Part shown: positions 24,693-34,171 of the stretch, piece by piece
Numbering within the stretch: position 1 is the first letter of the stretch
Layout of the letters: every line of letters begins with the position of its first letter
Assembly (NCBI RefSeq): GCF_025822245.1
Contig: NZ_JACKTL010000020.1
Location: forward strand, 1 to 64,000
Origin: Mycolicibacterium hodleri
GTDB taxonomy: Bacteria; Actinomycetota; Actinomycetes; Mycobacteriales; Mycobacteriaceae
Direction of reading: 5' to 3'
Length of the DNA stretch: 64,000 bases
Program-made: the position numbers and the translations under genes
Notes under the pieces: model-generated
The model's database searches: none
What the model was told of the DNA's origin: nothing
Seen by the model: the letters and a program-made list of their open reading frames with translations, nothing else

Positions 24693-26132
24693 ATGAGTCG
24701 AGATCGCATATTCCGGGCCGGCCCGGGTGGTCCCCAGATGTCGCGACGAAACATGTTGGCGGCCTTGGGCGTTGCCGGAGCTGCTGCCGCCAGCCTGCCC
24801 GTCCTCAGTGCCTGCGGGGTCGGTGGCAAGGCCAGTGCACCCAATGGCGCCGGGGAGGTCAGCGGCGGCTTCGACTGGAAGAAGGCGTCCGGGCAGACCA
24901 TCAACATCCTGCAGACCCCGCACCCCTACCAGCTGTCGTATCAGCCCCTGCTGGCCGAGTTCACCGAGCTCACCGGCATCACGGTGAACGTCGACCTGGT
25001 GCCCGAAGCCGACTACTTCACCAAGCTGAACACCGAGCTGGCCGGGGGGTCGGGCAAGCACGACGCGTTCATGCTCGGGGCCTACTTCATTTGGCAGTAC
25101 GGGCCACCTGGGTGGGTCGAGGACTTGAATCCGTGGCTGCACAACGCCTCGGCGACCAGCGCCGAGTACGACTTCGAGGACATCTTCGAGGGCCTGCGCA
25201 CCTCCACCCGGTGGGACTTCACCCTCGGCAACCCGCTCGGCACCGGCGGTCAGTGGGCGATTCCCTGGGGTTTCGAGAACAACGTCGTCGCCTACAACAA
25301 GCGGATCTTCGACGAGAAGGGCATCACGAAGCTGCCCGACAAACTCGACGACTTCATCCAGTTGGCCGTCGACCTGACCGACCGTTCGCAGAACCGCTAC
25401 GGCATCTCCACCCGCGGTTCGAAGTCGTGGGCGACGATTCATCCGGGTTTCATGACGCAGTACACCCGGGAGGGTGCCGTCGACTACACGTTCAACGGTT
25501 CCGAGCTGATCGCCGAAATGGACAGCGACAAGGCGATCGCCTTCACCAAGAAGTGGATCGACATGCAGCATCAGGCCGGGCCGACGTCGTGGACCACCTA
25601 CGACTATCCCAACGCCACCGGCGATCTCGGCGACGGCAAGGCGATGATGGTCTTCGACGCCGACAGCGCCACCTACCCGAAGAACAAGCCCGGTGCGAGC
25701 AAGGAGGCGGGCAACCTCGGCTGGTATCCGGGTCCCGCCGGTCCCGACGGCAACTACAAGACCAACCTGTGGACGTGGAGCTGGGCCATGTCCGCCAACA
25801 GCCGAAACAAGTTGCCCGCCTGGCTGTTCATCCAGTGGGCCACCGGCAAGGACTCGATGAACAAGGCGGTCGAGGGTGGTACCTACGCCGACCCGGTGCG
25901 AAAGTCGGTGTTCGACACCACCTTCAAGAGGGTGGCGGCGGATCAGTTCGGCTATCTCGAGACGTTCGAGACCGTGATCGGCCAGTCCAAGATCCAGTTC
26001 ACCCCGCAGAAGAAGTTCTTCGACACCACGCAGAACTGGGCCGTAGCTCTGCAGGACATCTACGGCGGCGACGACGCTGCGTCGCGCCTACGCAGCCTCG
26101 CCAAGACCAACACCTCCAAGGTCAACCTCTAG
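24693..26132 (+). CDS. Sugar/polyol ABC transporter substrate-binding lipoprotein
   Basis: A 479-residue extracellular solute-binding protein of the family 1 type. Residues 17-21 read SRRNM before a hydrophobic stretch ending in LSAC, so it is probably a Tat-exported lipoprotein with the lipid cysteine near residue 41. The mature part contains the GQWAIPWGFENNVVAYNKRIF segment typical of carbohydrate binders. It delivers the polyol to the two permeases encoded next. An M. smegmatis protein of comparable context was shown to bind a tetritol, which is the basis for suggesting threitol/erythritol here. Confidence 0.87.
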   Translation: MSRDRIFRAGPGGPQMSRRNMLAALGVAGAAAASLPVLSACGVGGKASAPNGAGEVSGGFDWKKASGQTINILQTPHPYQLSYQPLLAEFTELTGITVNVDLVPEADYFTKLNTELAGGSGKHDAFMLGAYFIWQYGPPGWVEDLNPWLHNASATSAEYDFEDIFEGLRTSTRWDFTLGNPLGTGGQWAIPWGFENNVVAYNKRIFDEKGITKLPDKLDDFIQLAVDLTDRSQNRYGISTRGSKSWATIHPGFMTQYTREGAVDYTFNGSELIAEMDSDKAIAFTKKWIDMQHQAGPTSWTTYDYPNATGDLGDGKAMMVFDADSATYPKNKPGASKEAGNLGWYPGPAGPDGNYKTNLWTWSWAMSANSRNKLPAWLFIQWATGKDSMNKAVEGGTYADPVRKSVFDTTFKRVAADQFGYLETFETVIGQSKIQFTPQKKFFDTTQNWAVALQDIYGGDDAASRLRSLAKTNTSKVNL

Positions 26133-26147
26133 GGAGTTCTGGCAGCC

Positions 26148-27104
26148 ATGACCACTCAAACCCCGAAGGCACCGGCGACGTCGCCGGATCGGCCTGCCGA
26201 CGCGCAGCGGCGCACCCTGCCCGAGGTGCCGACCTGGCGCCGCAAGCTCCGTCCCTACCTGCTGTCGATACCGGCCCTGGTCATCGTCATCGGCATCCTG
26301 TACCCGTTCGTGGTGGGCGCCTACTACGCCTTCCTCAACTACGCGGCGGTCAACCCGAACCCGCACTTCGTCTGGTTCGACAACTTCAAGTCCGTTCTCG
26401 GGGACCAGGTCTTCTGGTACAGCGTGCGCACGACGGCGATCTTCGCCGTCCTCGCCACCCTGGTCGAGACCGCTCTGGGAGTCGGACTGGCCCTGCTGCT
26501 CAACCGCTCCAGCATCATCGGCAAGATCTTCGAGAAGGTCTTGATCCTGCCGCTGATGATCGCCCCGGTGATCGCGGGCGTCATCTGGAAACTGATGTTC
26601 AACCCGCAGTTCGGCATCCTGAATCACGTTCTGGGGCTGGGCAACACCTTCGACTGGTTGTCCAGCAGCAACGCCCTGTTCTCGGTGATCCTGGTCGACC
26701 TGTGGATCTTCACCCCGTTCGTGGCGATCCTGGTGCTGGCCGGTATCCGGTCGCTGCCGAAGGAGCCTTTCGAGGCGTCCGAGGTCGACGGAGCCAGTTG
26801 GTTCTACATGTTCCGCAAGCTCATGCTGCCGATGCTCTGGCCCTACATCCTGGTCGCCGTCATCTTCCGCTTCATGGACAACCTCAAGGTGTTCGACCAC
26901 ATCTACGTGCTCACCGCCGGTGGGCCCGGCGTGGCCACCAGAACCCTGCAGATCGGCGCGTTCGAGGACTCGATCATCAACCTCGACTACTCGCGAGGCA
27001 GCACCTACATGCTGCTGCTCTGGATCATCGTGTTCATCACCGCGCGCTATCTCGTCAGCGTGCTCGGCAAGGCGCAGCGTCGTGCTGCGGGAGCGGAGTC
27101 CTAA
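26148..27104 (+). CDS. Carbohydrate ABC transporter permease (MalF-type)
   Basis: A 318-residue integral membrane protein with six predicted transmembrane segments, preceded by a cytoplasmic Pro-rich N-terminus of about 35 residues. The EAA loop, which contacts the ATPase, is EASEVDGASWFYMFRKLMLPML. It pairs with the following permease to form the channel. The gene lies 15 bp after the binding protein. Its TAA stop shares one base with the ATG of the second permease. Confidence 0.9.
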   Translation: MTTQTPKAPATSPDRPADAQRRTLPEVPTWRRKLRPYLLSIPALVIVIGILYPFVVGAYYAFLNYAAVNPNPHFVWFDNFKSVLGDQVFWYSVRTTAIFAVLATLVETALGVGLALLLNRSSIIGKIFEKVLILPLMIAPVIAGVIWKLMFNPQFGILNHVLGLGNTFDWLSSSNALFSVILVDLWIFTPFVAILVLAGIRSLPKEPFEASEVDGASWFYMFRKLMLPMLWPYILVAVIFRFMDNLKVFDHIYVLTAGGPGVATRTLQIGAFEDSIINLDYSRGSTYMLLLWIIVFITARYLVSVLGKAQRRAAGAES

Positions 27105-27994
27105 TGGCACTCGCGAAGTTCAAGCCCACCCGCAGTGAACTCCTGCCCGGGCAGAAGCGGCTCGGCGTCGGCTCCGTCGTCGCCGACATCGGGGTGGTCG
27201 TCTGGTTCGTGTTCTCGCTGTTCCCCATCGTGTGGATGGTGATCCTGGCGCTGAAGAACGCCGAGGAGCAGACCACCACCTACTTCCAGTTCAGTCCCAG
27301 CTGGTCGAACTTCGCCACCGTGTTGTCCGACAAGGGCACTCAGATGACCAGCGTCGACTTCAAGACCGCGATGTTGACCAGCCTGATCAACTGCGGCGGC
27401 GCCGTCATCGTCTCGCTGGTCATCGGCATCCCCGCGGCGTATGCGGCGGGACGCTGGAAGTACAAGGGCAGCAACGACTTGATGTTCCAGATGCTGTCGT
27501 TCCGGTTCGCCCCGGAACTCATGGTGATCGTTCCGCTGTTCGTGATCTACAACCAGATCGGACTCTTCGACACCAAGGTCGGAATGATCTGGGTGCTGCA
27601 GCTGGTCACCATGCCGCTGGTGGTGTGGATCCTGCGGTCATACTTCGAGGACCTGCCGGAGGACCTGGAGCAGGCGGCCCTGCTCGACGGCTACAGCCGC
27701 ACCCGGGCATTCGTCATGGTGGCACTGCCCATCGTGCGGCCCGGCATCGCCGCGGCGGCGCTCCTGGCGTTCATCTTCGCCTGGAACAACTACGTCTTCC
27801 CGCTGATCCTGGCCGACAGCAACGCGGGCACGGTGACCGTCGCCATCACCAAGTTCCTCGGCGGCGGTGGGCAGGCGTACTACAACCTGACGGCCGCGGC
27901 GGCGATCATCGCCGCGCTGCCACCACTGATATTGGCGCTCACCATCCAGAGATATCTGGTGCGGGGCCTGTCCTTTGGGGCGGTGAAGGCCTGA
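27104..27994 (+). CDS. Carbohydrate ABC transporter permease (MalG-type)
   Basis: A 296-residue, six-helix permease. Recognisable elements are the first helix VVADIGVVVWFVFSLFPIVWMVILALK and the EAA loop EQAALLDGYSRTRAFVMVALPIVRPGIAA. It partners the MalF-type permease. The start at ATG 27104 overlaps the previous stop by one base (TAATG). A much longer continuous frame extends upstream but is out of phase with the binding protein and first permease and is not coding there. Confidence 0.9.
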   Translation: MALAKFKPTRSELLPGQKRLGVGSVVADIGVVVWFVFSLFPIVWMVILALKNAEEQTTTYFQFSPSWSNFATVLSDKGTQMTSVDFKTAMLTSLINCGGAVIVSLVIGIPAAYAAGRWKYKGSNDLMFQMLSFRFAPELMVIVPLFVIYNQIGLFDTKVGMIWVLQLVTMPLVVWILRSYFEDLPEDLEQAALLDGYSRTRAFVMVALPIVRPGIAAAALLAFIFAWNNYVFPLILADSNAGTVTVAITKFLGGGGQAYYNLTAAAAIIAALPPLILALTIQRYLVRGLSFGAVKA

Positions 27995-29121
27995 TGGCTA
28001 CGGTAACCCTCAAGAGTCTGTCCAAGTCCTACGGAAAGACGCAGGCGGTGCGAGACCTCTCGGTCGACATCGCCGACGGCGAGTTCTTCGTCATCCTCGG
28101 GCCCAGCGGCGCCGGGAAGACGACGACGCTGAAGTCGGTGGCCGGCCTGGTCGACGTCGACGGCGGCTCGGTGACCATCGGCGGCAACGACGTCACCCTG
28201 GTGGAGCCCTACCACCGCAACGTCGCCATGGCCTTCGAGAGCTACGCGCTCTACCCGCAGAAGACGGTCAGCGAGAACCTGGCGTCGCCGCTGAAGTCCG
28301 GGCGGACGGGCAAGTACACCGACGCGCAACAGAAGGAGCGCATCGACCAGGTCACCACGACCCTCGGAATCAACCACCTGCTCAAGCGATTCCCGCGAGA
28401 ACTGTCCAACGGCCAGCGGCAACGGGTGGCGCTCGGTCGGGTGCTGGTGCGTCCCGCCGACGTCTACCTGCTCGACGAACCGCTCAGCCATCTGGACGCG
28501 AAGCTGCGGGCGGCGATGCGGGCAGAGCTCAAGCAACTGGGCGCCATGTCGAAGACCACCACGGTCTACGTGACACACGACTACCAGGAGGCACTGGCCC
28601 TCGGTGACCGCATCGCGGTGCTGAGGGAGGGTTCGCTGGTGCAGATCGGCACCCCGGAGGAGATCTGGCGCAGTCCCGCCGACACGTTCGTCGCCCGAGC
28701 CCTCGGGCAGCCGGAGATCAACCTGCTCGACGGGGAGGTCGAGGACGGCCGAATTCGGCTCGGCGGCGGCGCGTTCGACGTGCCGGTACCCACCGGGGTC
28801 GACGTGCGAGGGGGAGACCGCGTGCGAGTGGGGTTGCGGCCCTGCGACCTCCACGTGATCGCCGGTCCGAGTCAGGACGGTTCGGCGCCGCGGCTGACGG
28901 GCACGATCACCCTGGCCGAACGACTCGGTCGCAACATCGAGCTGACGGTGGACATGGGCGGCGAGCAGCTGATCGTGCTGGCGTCCGGACGCGAGGGCGT
29001 CGACGAAGGCGGCCAGGTCTCGATGACCGTGGCCGAGCACGACGTTCACGTGTTCGCCGCGGGTGAGGGTGACACCTCACGACTGGGCGCGGGCCACGAG
29101 ACCTTGGAGGCAGCACAGTGA
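27994..29121 (+). CDS. Carbohydrate ABC transporter ATPase 1 (MalK/UgpC-like) with altered Q-loop
   Basis: A 375-residue ATPase. Walker A is GPSGAGKTTT, signature LSNGQRQR, Walker B VYLLDEP, D-loop SHLDAK, and the switch histidine is in VTHDYQEA. A C-terminal MalK-type OB domain follows from about residue 240. The Q-loop, normally FQSYALYP in this family, reads FESYALYP with E82 in place of glutamine. It starts at ATG 27994, one base into the permease stop. It probably forms a heterodimer with the next ATPase, which has the same substitution. Confidence 0.9.
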   Translation: MATVTLKSLSKSYGKTQAVRDLSVDIADGEFFVILGPSGAGKTTTLKSVAGLVDVDGGSVTIGGNDVTLVEPYHRNVAMAFESYALYPQKTVSENLASPLKSGRTGKYTDAQQKERIDQVTTTLGINHLLKRFPRELSNGQRQRVALGRVLVRPADVYLLDEPLSHLDAKLRAAMRAELKQLGAMSKTTTVYVTHDYQEALALGDRIAVLREGSLVQIGTPEEIWRSPADTFVARALGQPEINLLDGEVEDGRIRLGGGAFDVPVPTGVDVRGGDRVRVGLRPCDLHVIAGPSQDGSAPRLTGTITLAERLGRNIELTVDMGGEQLIVLASGREGVDEGGQVSMTVAEHDVHVFAAGEGDTSRLGAGHETLEAAQ

Positions 29122-30254
29122 CCACCACGACCACCGCCGCGGCGGGTCCCACGACCGCCACGGCCCAGAGCCTGACCCTGACCGACCTGGTGAAGACCTA
29201 CATGGCCAAGGGGCGGGAGAGCTTCGCAGCGGTGAAGGGCATCAACCTCGACATCGCGCCGGGGGAGCTGATCGCCCTGCTGGGTCCCTCGGGCTGCGGC
29301 AAGACCACCACCCTGCGGATGATCGCCGGGCTGGAGACGGTGACCAGCGGCTCGATCAAAATCGGCGACCGGGAGATCTCGCAGCTGCCCGCGTCGAAGC
29401 GCGGCATCGGGGTGGGCTTCGAGAGTTACGCGCTGTACCCGCCGATGTCGGTGCGCGAGAACCTTCTGTACGGACTCAAGGCCCGCAAGGTCAAGGGTGC
29501 CGAGCAGATGGTGTCGTCGATCAGCACCCGGCTGGAGATGGACGACATGATGGACCTGCGCCCGGCGGGGTTGTCCAGCGGCCAGAAGCAGCGCGTGGCG
29601 CTGGCGCGCGCCCTGGTGCGCAACCCGCCCGTGCTGCTGCTCGACGAGCCGCTCAGCCACCTGGATGCCTCGGCCCGGCAACGGGTCCGGCGCGAATTGA
29701 AGGTCCTGCAAAGGGAATTCGGCTACACCACGATCGTCGTCACCCACGACCAGGTCGAGGCGCTGTCGCTGGCCGACAGGCTCGCGGTGATGGACGCCGG
29801 GGTGGTGCAACAGTTCGGCACGCCCGACGAGGTGTTCGACGACCCGGCCAACCTGTTCGTCGCCCAGTTCGTCGGTGAACCGCAGATCAACGTGGTCCAC
29901 GGTGTGGCGAGGTCCGACGGCGGCACGGTTCGGGTCGAGATCGGTTCGGACGCAGGATCGTTGGAGACCACCGTGACCGGCGTGGCCGACGGCACCGAGG
30001 TCGCCGTGGGCATTCGCCCGCAGGATGCCACGGTGTCGGCCGCGCAGGGGACGGGGCTGCAGACCACCGTCGCGTACTTCGAGCACCTCCTCGAGTTCGG
30101 CCTGGCCACCACCACGGTGGCGGGCGTGCAGGAGGGCATCGTCGTGCAGACGCCAGCGCAGGAACGCTACGAACCCGAGCAGAAGGTCGTCGTCGGTGCC
30201 CCGCCCGAGCGGGTGTACCTTTTCGACACCGAGACGGGAGATCGACTGCGATGA
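29118..30254 (+). CDS. Carbohydrate ABC transporter ATPase 2 (MalK/UgpC-like) with altered Q-loop
   Basis: A 378-residue ATPase with a 16-residue Thr/Ala-rich N-terminal extension. Walker A is GPSGCGKTTT, signature LSSGQKQR, Walker B VLLLDEP, and the switch histidine is in VTHDQVEA; a C-terminal TOBE-like domain follows. The Q-loop is FESYALYP with E102. Two distinct MalK-like ATPases with two permeases and one binding protein make the five-gene layout known from the GlpSTPQV glycerol importer, again favouring a polyol as substrate. The GTG start overlaps ATPase 1 by GTGA, and its stop overlaps the kinase gene by ATGA. Confidence 0.9.
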   Translation: MTTTTTAAAGPTTATAQSLTLTDLVKTYMAKGRESFAAVKGINLDIAPGELIALLGPSGCGKTTTLRMIAGLETVTSGSIKIGDREISQLPASKRGIGVGFESYALYPPMSVRENLLYGLKARKVKGAEQMVSSISTRLEMDDMMDLRPAGLSSGQKQRVALARALVRNPPVLLLDEPLSHLDASARQRVRRELKVLQREFGYTTIVVTHDQVEALSLADRLAVMDAGVVQQFGTPDEVFDDPANLFVAQFVGEPQINVVHGVARSDGGTVRVEIGSDAGSLETTVTGVADGTEVAVGIRPQDATVSAAQGTGLQTTVAYFEHLLEFGLATTTVAGVQEGIVVQTPAQERYEPEQKVVVGAPPERVYLFDTETGDRLR

Positions 30255-31996
30255 CGAAGCTGTTCAACGACCCTGCGCGGTTCACCGAGGACATGCTCGT
30301 CGGGTTCCTGGACGCCAATTCGACGTACGTCGCGGGCGTCCCGGGCGGCGTGGTGCGCGCCCACGAGACCCCGCCGGGAAAGGTGGCCGTCGTCATCGGC
30401 GGCGGTTCGGGGCACTATCCGGCGTTCTGCGGAACGGTCGGGCCAGGCTTCGCCGACGGTGCGGTAGTCGGCAACATCTTCACCTCGCCGTCCGCCGAGG
30501 AGGCCGCGTCGGTGGCACGCGCCGCCCACGGTGACGCGGGCGTTCTGCTGACCACCGGCAACTACGCCGGCGACGTGATGAACTTCGGTCTCGCCGTGAC
30601 CCAGCTCCGCGGCGAGGGAATCGACGCCCACTACTTCGCGGTGACCGACGACATCGCCAGCGCGCCCGCCGGTGAGGAAGCCAAGAGACGCGGCATCGCA
30701 GGCGATTTCACCGTGTTCAAGTGCGCCTCGGCCGCGGCGGAGGACGGCCTCGACATCGCCGGCGTCATCCGCGTGGCGGAAGCCGCCAACGCGGCCACCA
30801 GAACTCTCGGCGTGGCGTTCGACGGGTGCACGCTGCCCGGTGCCGACGCCCCGCTGTTCACGGTGCCCGACAAGCAGATGGGCGTCGGCCTTGGCATTCA
30901 CGGTGAGCCGGGCGTGCGCGACGAGCCGATGCCGTCGGCCGCCGACCTCGCGGTGACCCTCGTCGAGGGCGTGCTGGAGGACCAGCCGACCACCGACTTC
31001 CGGCGGATCGCGGTGATCCTCAACGGGCTCGGTCGCACGAAGTACGAGGAGCTGTTCGTCGTGTGGGGCACGGCGTCCCGGCTGCTGCGGGAGCGTGGCT
31101 ACGAGGTCGTCGAACCCGAGGTCGGCGAACTGGTCACCAGCCTCGACATGGCCGGGTGCTCGCTGACCGTGATGTGGCTCGACGACGAACTCGAGAAGTA
31201 CTGGACGGCGCCGGCCGACACGCCGGCATACCGCAAGGGCGTTGCGGGACAGACCGATTCGGGCGAGCGACGCACGGACGCCGCCGCCGATGCGGCGGCC
31301 CCCACGCAGGACGTGGCGGAGCTCGCCGACGACGACGGCCGCGCCGGTGGGCGCTTCGTCGTCAAGGCACTCGACGCCGTGGCGGGAATGCTGGCCGGCG
31401 TCGAAGAAGAGCTGGGCCGCATCGACGCCGTCGCCGGCGACGGCGACCACGGTCGCGGCATGGTCAAGGGCTCCTCGGCGGCTCGCGTCGCCGCGGCCGC
31501 CGCCTCCAAGAGCGGCGCGGGCCAGGGTTCGGTCCTCGCGGCGGCGGGTCGGGAGTGGGCCGCGAAGGCCGGTGGCACGTCCGGGGTGCTCTGGGGCGCG
31601 CTGCTCAACGCCGTCGGTGCCCGGCTGGGCGACACCGGGCGGCCCGACTCGGACACCGTCGCGGCGGCGATGCGCGACGGCTACGACGCCCTCATCCAGC
31701 TCGGCGGCGCCTCGCCGGGGGACAAGACGATGCTCGACGCCATGCTGCCGTTCGTCGAGGAACTGCAGCGTCGGGTGTCCGACGGCGAGACGTGGCAGGC
31801 TTCATGGCGGGCCGCCGCCCAGGTCGCCACCGACGCCGCTCGTGGCACGGCGGACATGCGACCACGGGTCGGGCGGGCCCGACCGCTCGCGGAGCGCAGC
31901 GTCGGAACCCCCGATGCCGGCGCGACGTCGTTGGCGATGATCGCCCACACCGTCGCCGATTGCTTCGCACGTAAATCCGAGGGAGAGAGTCAATGA
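30251..31996 (+). CDS. DhaK-DhaL fusion kinase (dihydroxyacetone/erythrulose kinase family)
   Basis: A 581-residue ATP-dependent kinase. The DhaK domain (about residues 1-330) has H217 in GLGIHGEPG, the position of the histidine that covalently holds the ketose. After a linker, the DhaL domain begins near 370 with the metal/ATP motif GDGDHG at 396-401 and later [13 protein letters not shown]. smegmatis L- and D-erythrulose kinases have this build, so the substrate is probably the tetrulose made by the EltD-like enzyme; dihydroxyacetone is the alternative. Start and stop overlap both neighbours by ATGA. Confidence 0.87.
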   Translation: MTKLFNDPARFTEDMLVGFLDANSTYVAGVPGGVVRAHETPPGKVAVVIGGGSGHYPAFCGTVGPGFADGAVVGNIFTSPSAEEAASVARAAHGDAGVLLTTGNYAGDVMNFGLAVTQLRGEGIDAHYFAVTDDIASAPAGEEAKRRGIAGDFTVFKCASAAAEDGLDIAGVIRVAEAANAATRTLGVAFDGCTLPGADAPLFTVPDKQMGVGLGIHGEPGVRDEPMPSAADLAVTLVEGVLEDQPTTDFRRIAVILNGLGRTKYEELFVVWGTASRLLRERGYEVVEPEVGELVTSLDMAGCSLTVMWLDDELEKYWTAPADTPAYRKGVAGQTDSGERRTDAAADAAAPTQDVAELADDDGRAGGRFVVKALDAVAGMLAGVEEELGRIDAVAGDGDHGRGMVKGSSAARVAAAAASKSGAGQGSVLAAAGREWAAKAGGTSGVLWGALLNAVGARLGDTGRPDSDTVAAAMRDGYDALIQLGGASPGDKTMLDAMLPFVEELQRRVSDGETWQASWRAAAQVATDAARGTADMRPRVGRARPLAERSVGTPDAGATSLAMIAHTVADCFARKSEGESQ

Positions 31997-32463
31997 CCGG
32001 TCTACGAATCGTCGTCGGGTGCGACGACGCAGGATCCGAATACAAGGAGGCCCTCAAGCGGGACCTCATGGCCGACGACCGCGTCTCCGACGTCACCGAC
32101 GTCGGTGTCGGCACCGACGAACACACCGCCTATCCGCACGTCGCGGTCGCCGCCGCCCGACTCGTCGCCGAGGGGAAGGCCGACCGTGCGCTGCTGGTGT
32201 GCGGGACCGGGCTCGGCGTGGCGATCAGCGCCAACAAGGTGCCCGGCATCCGCGCGGTCACCGCGCACGACGGGTTCTCGGTGGAGCGGTCGGTGCTGTC
32301 CAACAACGCACAGGTGCTGTGCTTCGGGCAACGCGTGATCGGACTGGAATTGGCGCGGCGCCTGGCCCGTGAATGGCTGGGCTACGAATTCGACCCGACC
32401 AGTGCCTCTGCTGAGAAGGTCGACGCGATCTGTGGTTACGAATCGGAGTCCGTCGCGCCCTGA
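31993..32463 (+). CDS. RpiB/LacAB-family sugar-phosphate isomerase
   Basis: A 156-residue protein with the RpiB active-site loop [16 protein letters not shown] (C70) and the partner segment [16 protein letters not shown]. RpiB enzymes interconvert aldose and ketose 5-phosphates. In tetritol pathways a member converts erythrulose 4-phosphate to erythrose 4-phosphate, which would link this operon to the pentose phosphate pathway. It is the last gene of the polyol operon, overlapping the kinase by ATGA. No triose-phosphate-isomerase-like or EryC-like gene follows, so a stereochemical step may be missing or encoded elsewhere. Confidence 0.87.
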   Translation: MTGLRIVVGCDDAGSEYKEALKRDLMADDRVSDVTDVGVGTDEHTAYPHVAVAAARLVAEGKADRALLVCGTGLGVAISANKVPGIRAVTAHDGFSVERSVLSNNAQVLCFGQRVIGLELARRLAREWLGYEFDPTSASAEKVDAICGYESESVAP

Positions 32464-32773
32464 TACGCCTCGCGCGCAGTTTGCGACCACATTGATTGGT
32501 GACAGCCAAGTCGGCGTACTGAGTGTTCCCGTCGTTGAGCTGGAGTTTCGGCTCGAGGGTGTGGCCTCAGCGACGAAAGGTGCCCGTGACGTGCGGATCC
32601 CACGAGCTGCTCTGCCGGGGATCGGCCACCCGACGGGGGGAAGAATATTGTGTGCCATTCGTAGTCAGCGGCTCTGATTCACGGCACAATCTCGATAGCT
32701 GGCCTCAATGATGTGGGACGATTGTCGGTAAGTGCCCACCGCGTGGGCCGCTAGCTGGTACGAGGAGGTCGCC
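32464..32773. other. 310-bp non-coding gap after the polyol operon
   Basis: No convincing gene, tRNA, known riboswitch or strong hairpin is visible. The middle is somewhat AT-richer (around 32640-32720). The end holds a GAGGAGGT ribosome-binding site (32762-32769) for the TTG-started gene that follows. It should also contain that gene's promoter, which I could not place with confidence. Confidence 0.5.
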
Positions 32774-34090
32774 TTGTCAACGCATCTGCGCGTCGCTGCG
32801 GGCGCCTGCGTGCTCTCGACCGGCTTCATGATCGCCGGTGCCGGCGGAGCGGTCGCCTCGGCGGACGTGGATTCCGACGGTTCGGCGTCCGGCGCGGCAG
32901 CCGGCCCCACCCACAACCCGGTGGGGACCTTCGCCGACAACGTGCGCAAGGCCGTGGAGAACTCGTTGCAAGGCACGGTTCAAGGTGTCACCGGCGCGCT
33001 GAGCACGCTGACCAGGCCCGGCCAGATTCCGTCGATGATCCCCAAGTCGCCGAAGACGACGTTTGGCGGCAGCCCGACGGTGTACGGCAGCACGGCGCCC
33101 ACCACCGCGACGCCCGCGACGCCGACGCCGCCGGAGGAGTCGGCGACCACCGCACCCGAACAAGCCGCATCCGACCAGGCCGCGCCCGAGCAGACGGCAC
33201 CCGAACAGACGGCGCCGGACCAGCAAGTCGATCCGGCTCCGGTGTCGGCGCCCGCCGCGCCCCCGCAGGCCAACAAGAACCCGGGCGCCCCGGTGGCGAA
33301 CGCGGTTACTTCGCTCGCCAACTCGATCGCCGCGGTCCCCGGCGTCGTCGCCGGCCTCCCGACGTCGACGACACCGATCTCCGACGTGCTCGCCTCCCTC
33401 GAGAACGTCCTCACCTCCGCCGGCGACGCCGGTACGTCGCTCACGACGCTGCCGTCCGACCTCGCCGGTCTGCTCGGCGTGGACACGACGGTCGCGACCC
33501 CGTCCATCGGAGCCTCGACCGGCCTGCCCCGGCAGATGAGGACCGTCACCCCCGATCCCGCGACACCCGTGTGGTCCGCGGCGCCCGACCTCTCCTCCCT
33601 TCTCGGGGCGGCGGGCGACCCCGCCACGGTCGCGCCCGCCCTGCCGGTCGTCCCGATGGACGTCGCGACCAAGGGCCCCGTCAGCGGCCCCGTCGAGGCG
33701 ACGCCGCCGGCGAGCGCCCCGGAGCCGTCGGGCAAGAACGACGTGCTCTCCACGGTGGAACACGCCATCGGGGCGTTCGTCGCCACGGTGTCGCTCACCG
33801 CGCTGGCAGCCTGGGCGCTCCCCGGCATCCTGGGACTGCTCACCACCTGTGCCGCGGGCATCCGCGTCGGTTATCGCCAGGCCAGGGCGGCGTCGGCGTT
33901 GCCGAACACGGCCATCTCGCGGTTCGTCGGCTCAGGGCCGGTGGGCGTCGTGCGCTCCAGCTCACAGGTCGAGATGCGTTCGCGCACACCACGTGTCGTG
34001 CAGCCCGCGGTCAAGGTCGACCGTCGGCCGGCCCTGCGGGTCGTGGGTTCGGAGTCCTCGACGACGCAGGTCCTCGACAAGGCCGTCTAG
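32774..34090 (+). CDS. Exported Pro/Ala/Thr-rich protein with C-terminal membrane anchor
   Basis: The TTG at 32774, 4 nt after a GAGGAGGT site, gives 438 residues. The signal peptide is MSTHLRVAAGACVLSTGFMIAGAGGAVASA. A low-complexity region with APEQT-like repeats occupies about residues 115-165, followed by Ser/Thr/Pro-rich sequence, a hydrophobic segment near 333-362, and then GYRQARA (366-372) with a basic tail. The layout suggests an exported protein held in the membrane by its C-terminus. No domain is recognised. A second protein at 39894-40658 has the same architecture and the same post-membrane motif. Confidence 0.72.
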   Translation: MSTHLRVAAGACVLSTGFMIAGAGGAVASADVDSDGSASGAAAGPTHNPVGTFADNVRKAVENSLQGTVQGVTGALSTLTRPGQIPSMIPKSPKTTFGGSPTVYGSTAPTTATPATPTPPEESATTAPEQAASDQAAPEQTAPEQTAPDQQVDPAPVSAPAAPPQANKNPGAPVANAVTSLANSIAAVPGVVAGLPTSTTPISDVLASLENVLTSAGDAGTSLTTLPSDLAGLLGVDTTVATPSIGASTGLPRQMRTVTPDPATPVWSAAPDLSSLLGAAGDPATVAPALPVVPMDVATKGPVSGPVEATPPASAPEPSGKNDVLSTVEHAIGAFVATVSLTALAAWALPGILGLLTTCAAGIRVGYRQARAASALPNTAISRFVGSGPVGVVRSSSQVEMRSRTPRVVQPAVKVDRRPALRVVGSESSTTQVLDKAV

Positions 34091-34171
34091 GGCTGCCGAG
34101 TCCAACTCGTCACCTGGCGTGCATTGACACGTCACGCTGTGCTTGCTCAGGCGCTGTCCTACTGAAGCACC

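Noticed and set aside
25091..27103. Upstream extension of the second permease frame through the binding protein and first permease
   Set aside because: Real similarity begins only at ATG 27104; the upstream part is an out-of-phase shadow of two certain genes.
32464..32773. Riboswitch (for example a cyclic di-AMP type) before the secreted Pro-rich protein
   Set aside because: I looked for the conserved blocks of known actinobacterial riboswitches and could not match them; the gap shows no strong long stem.
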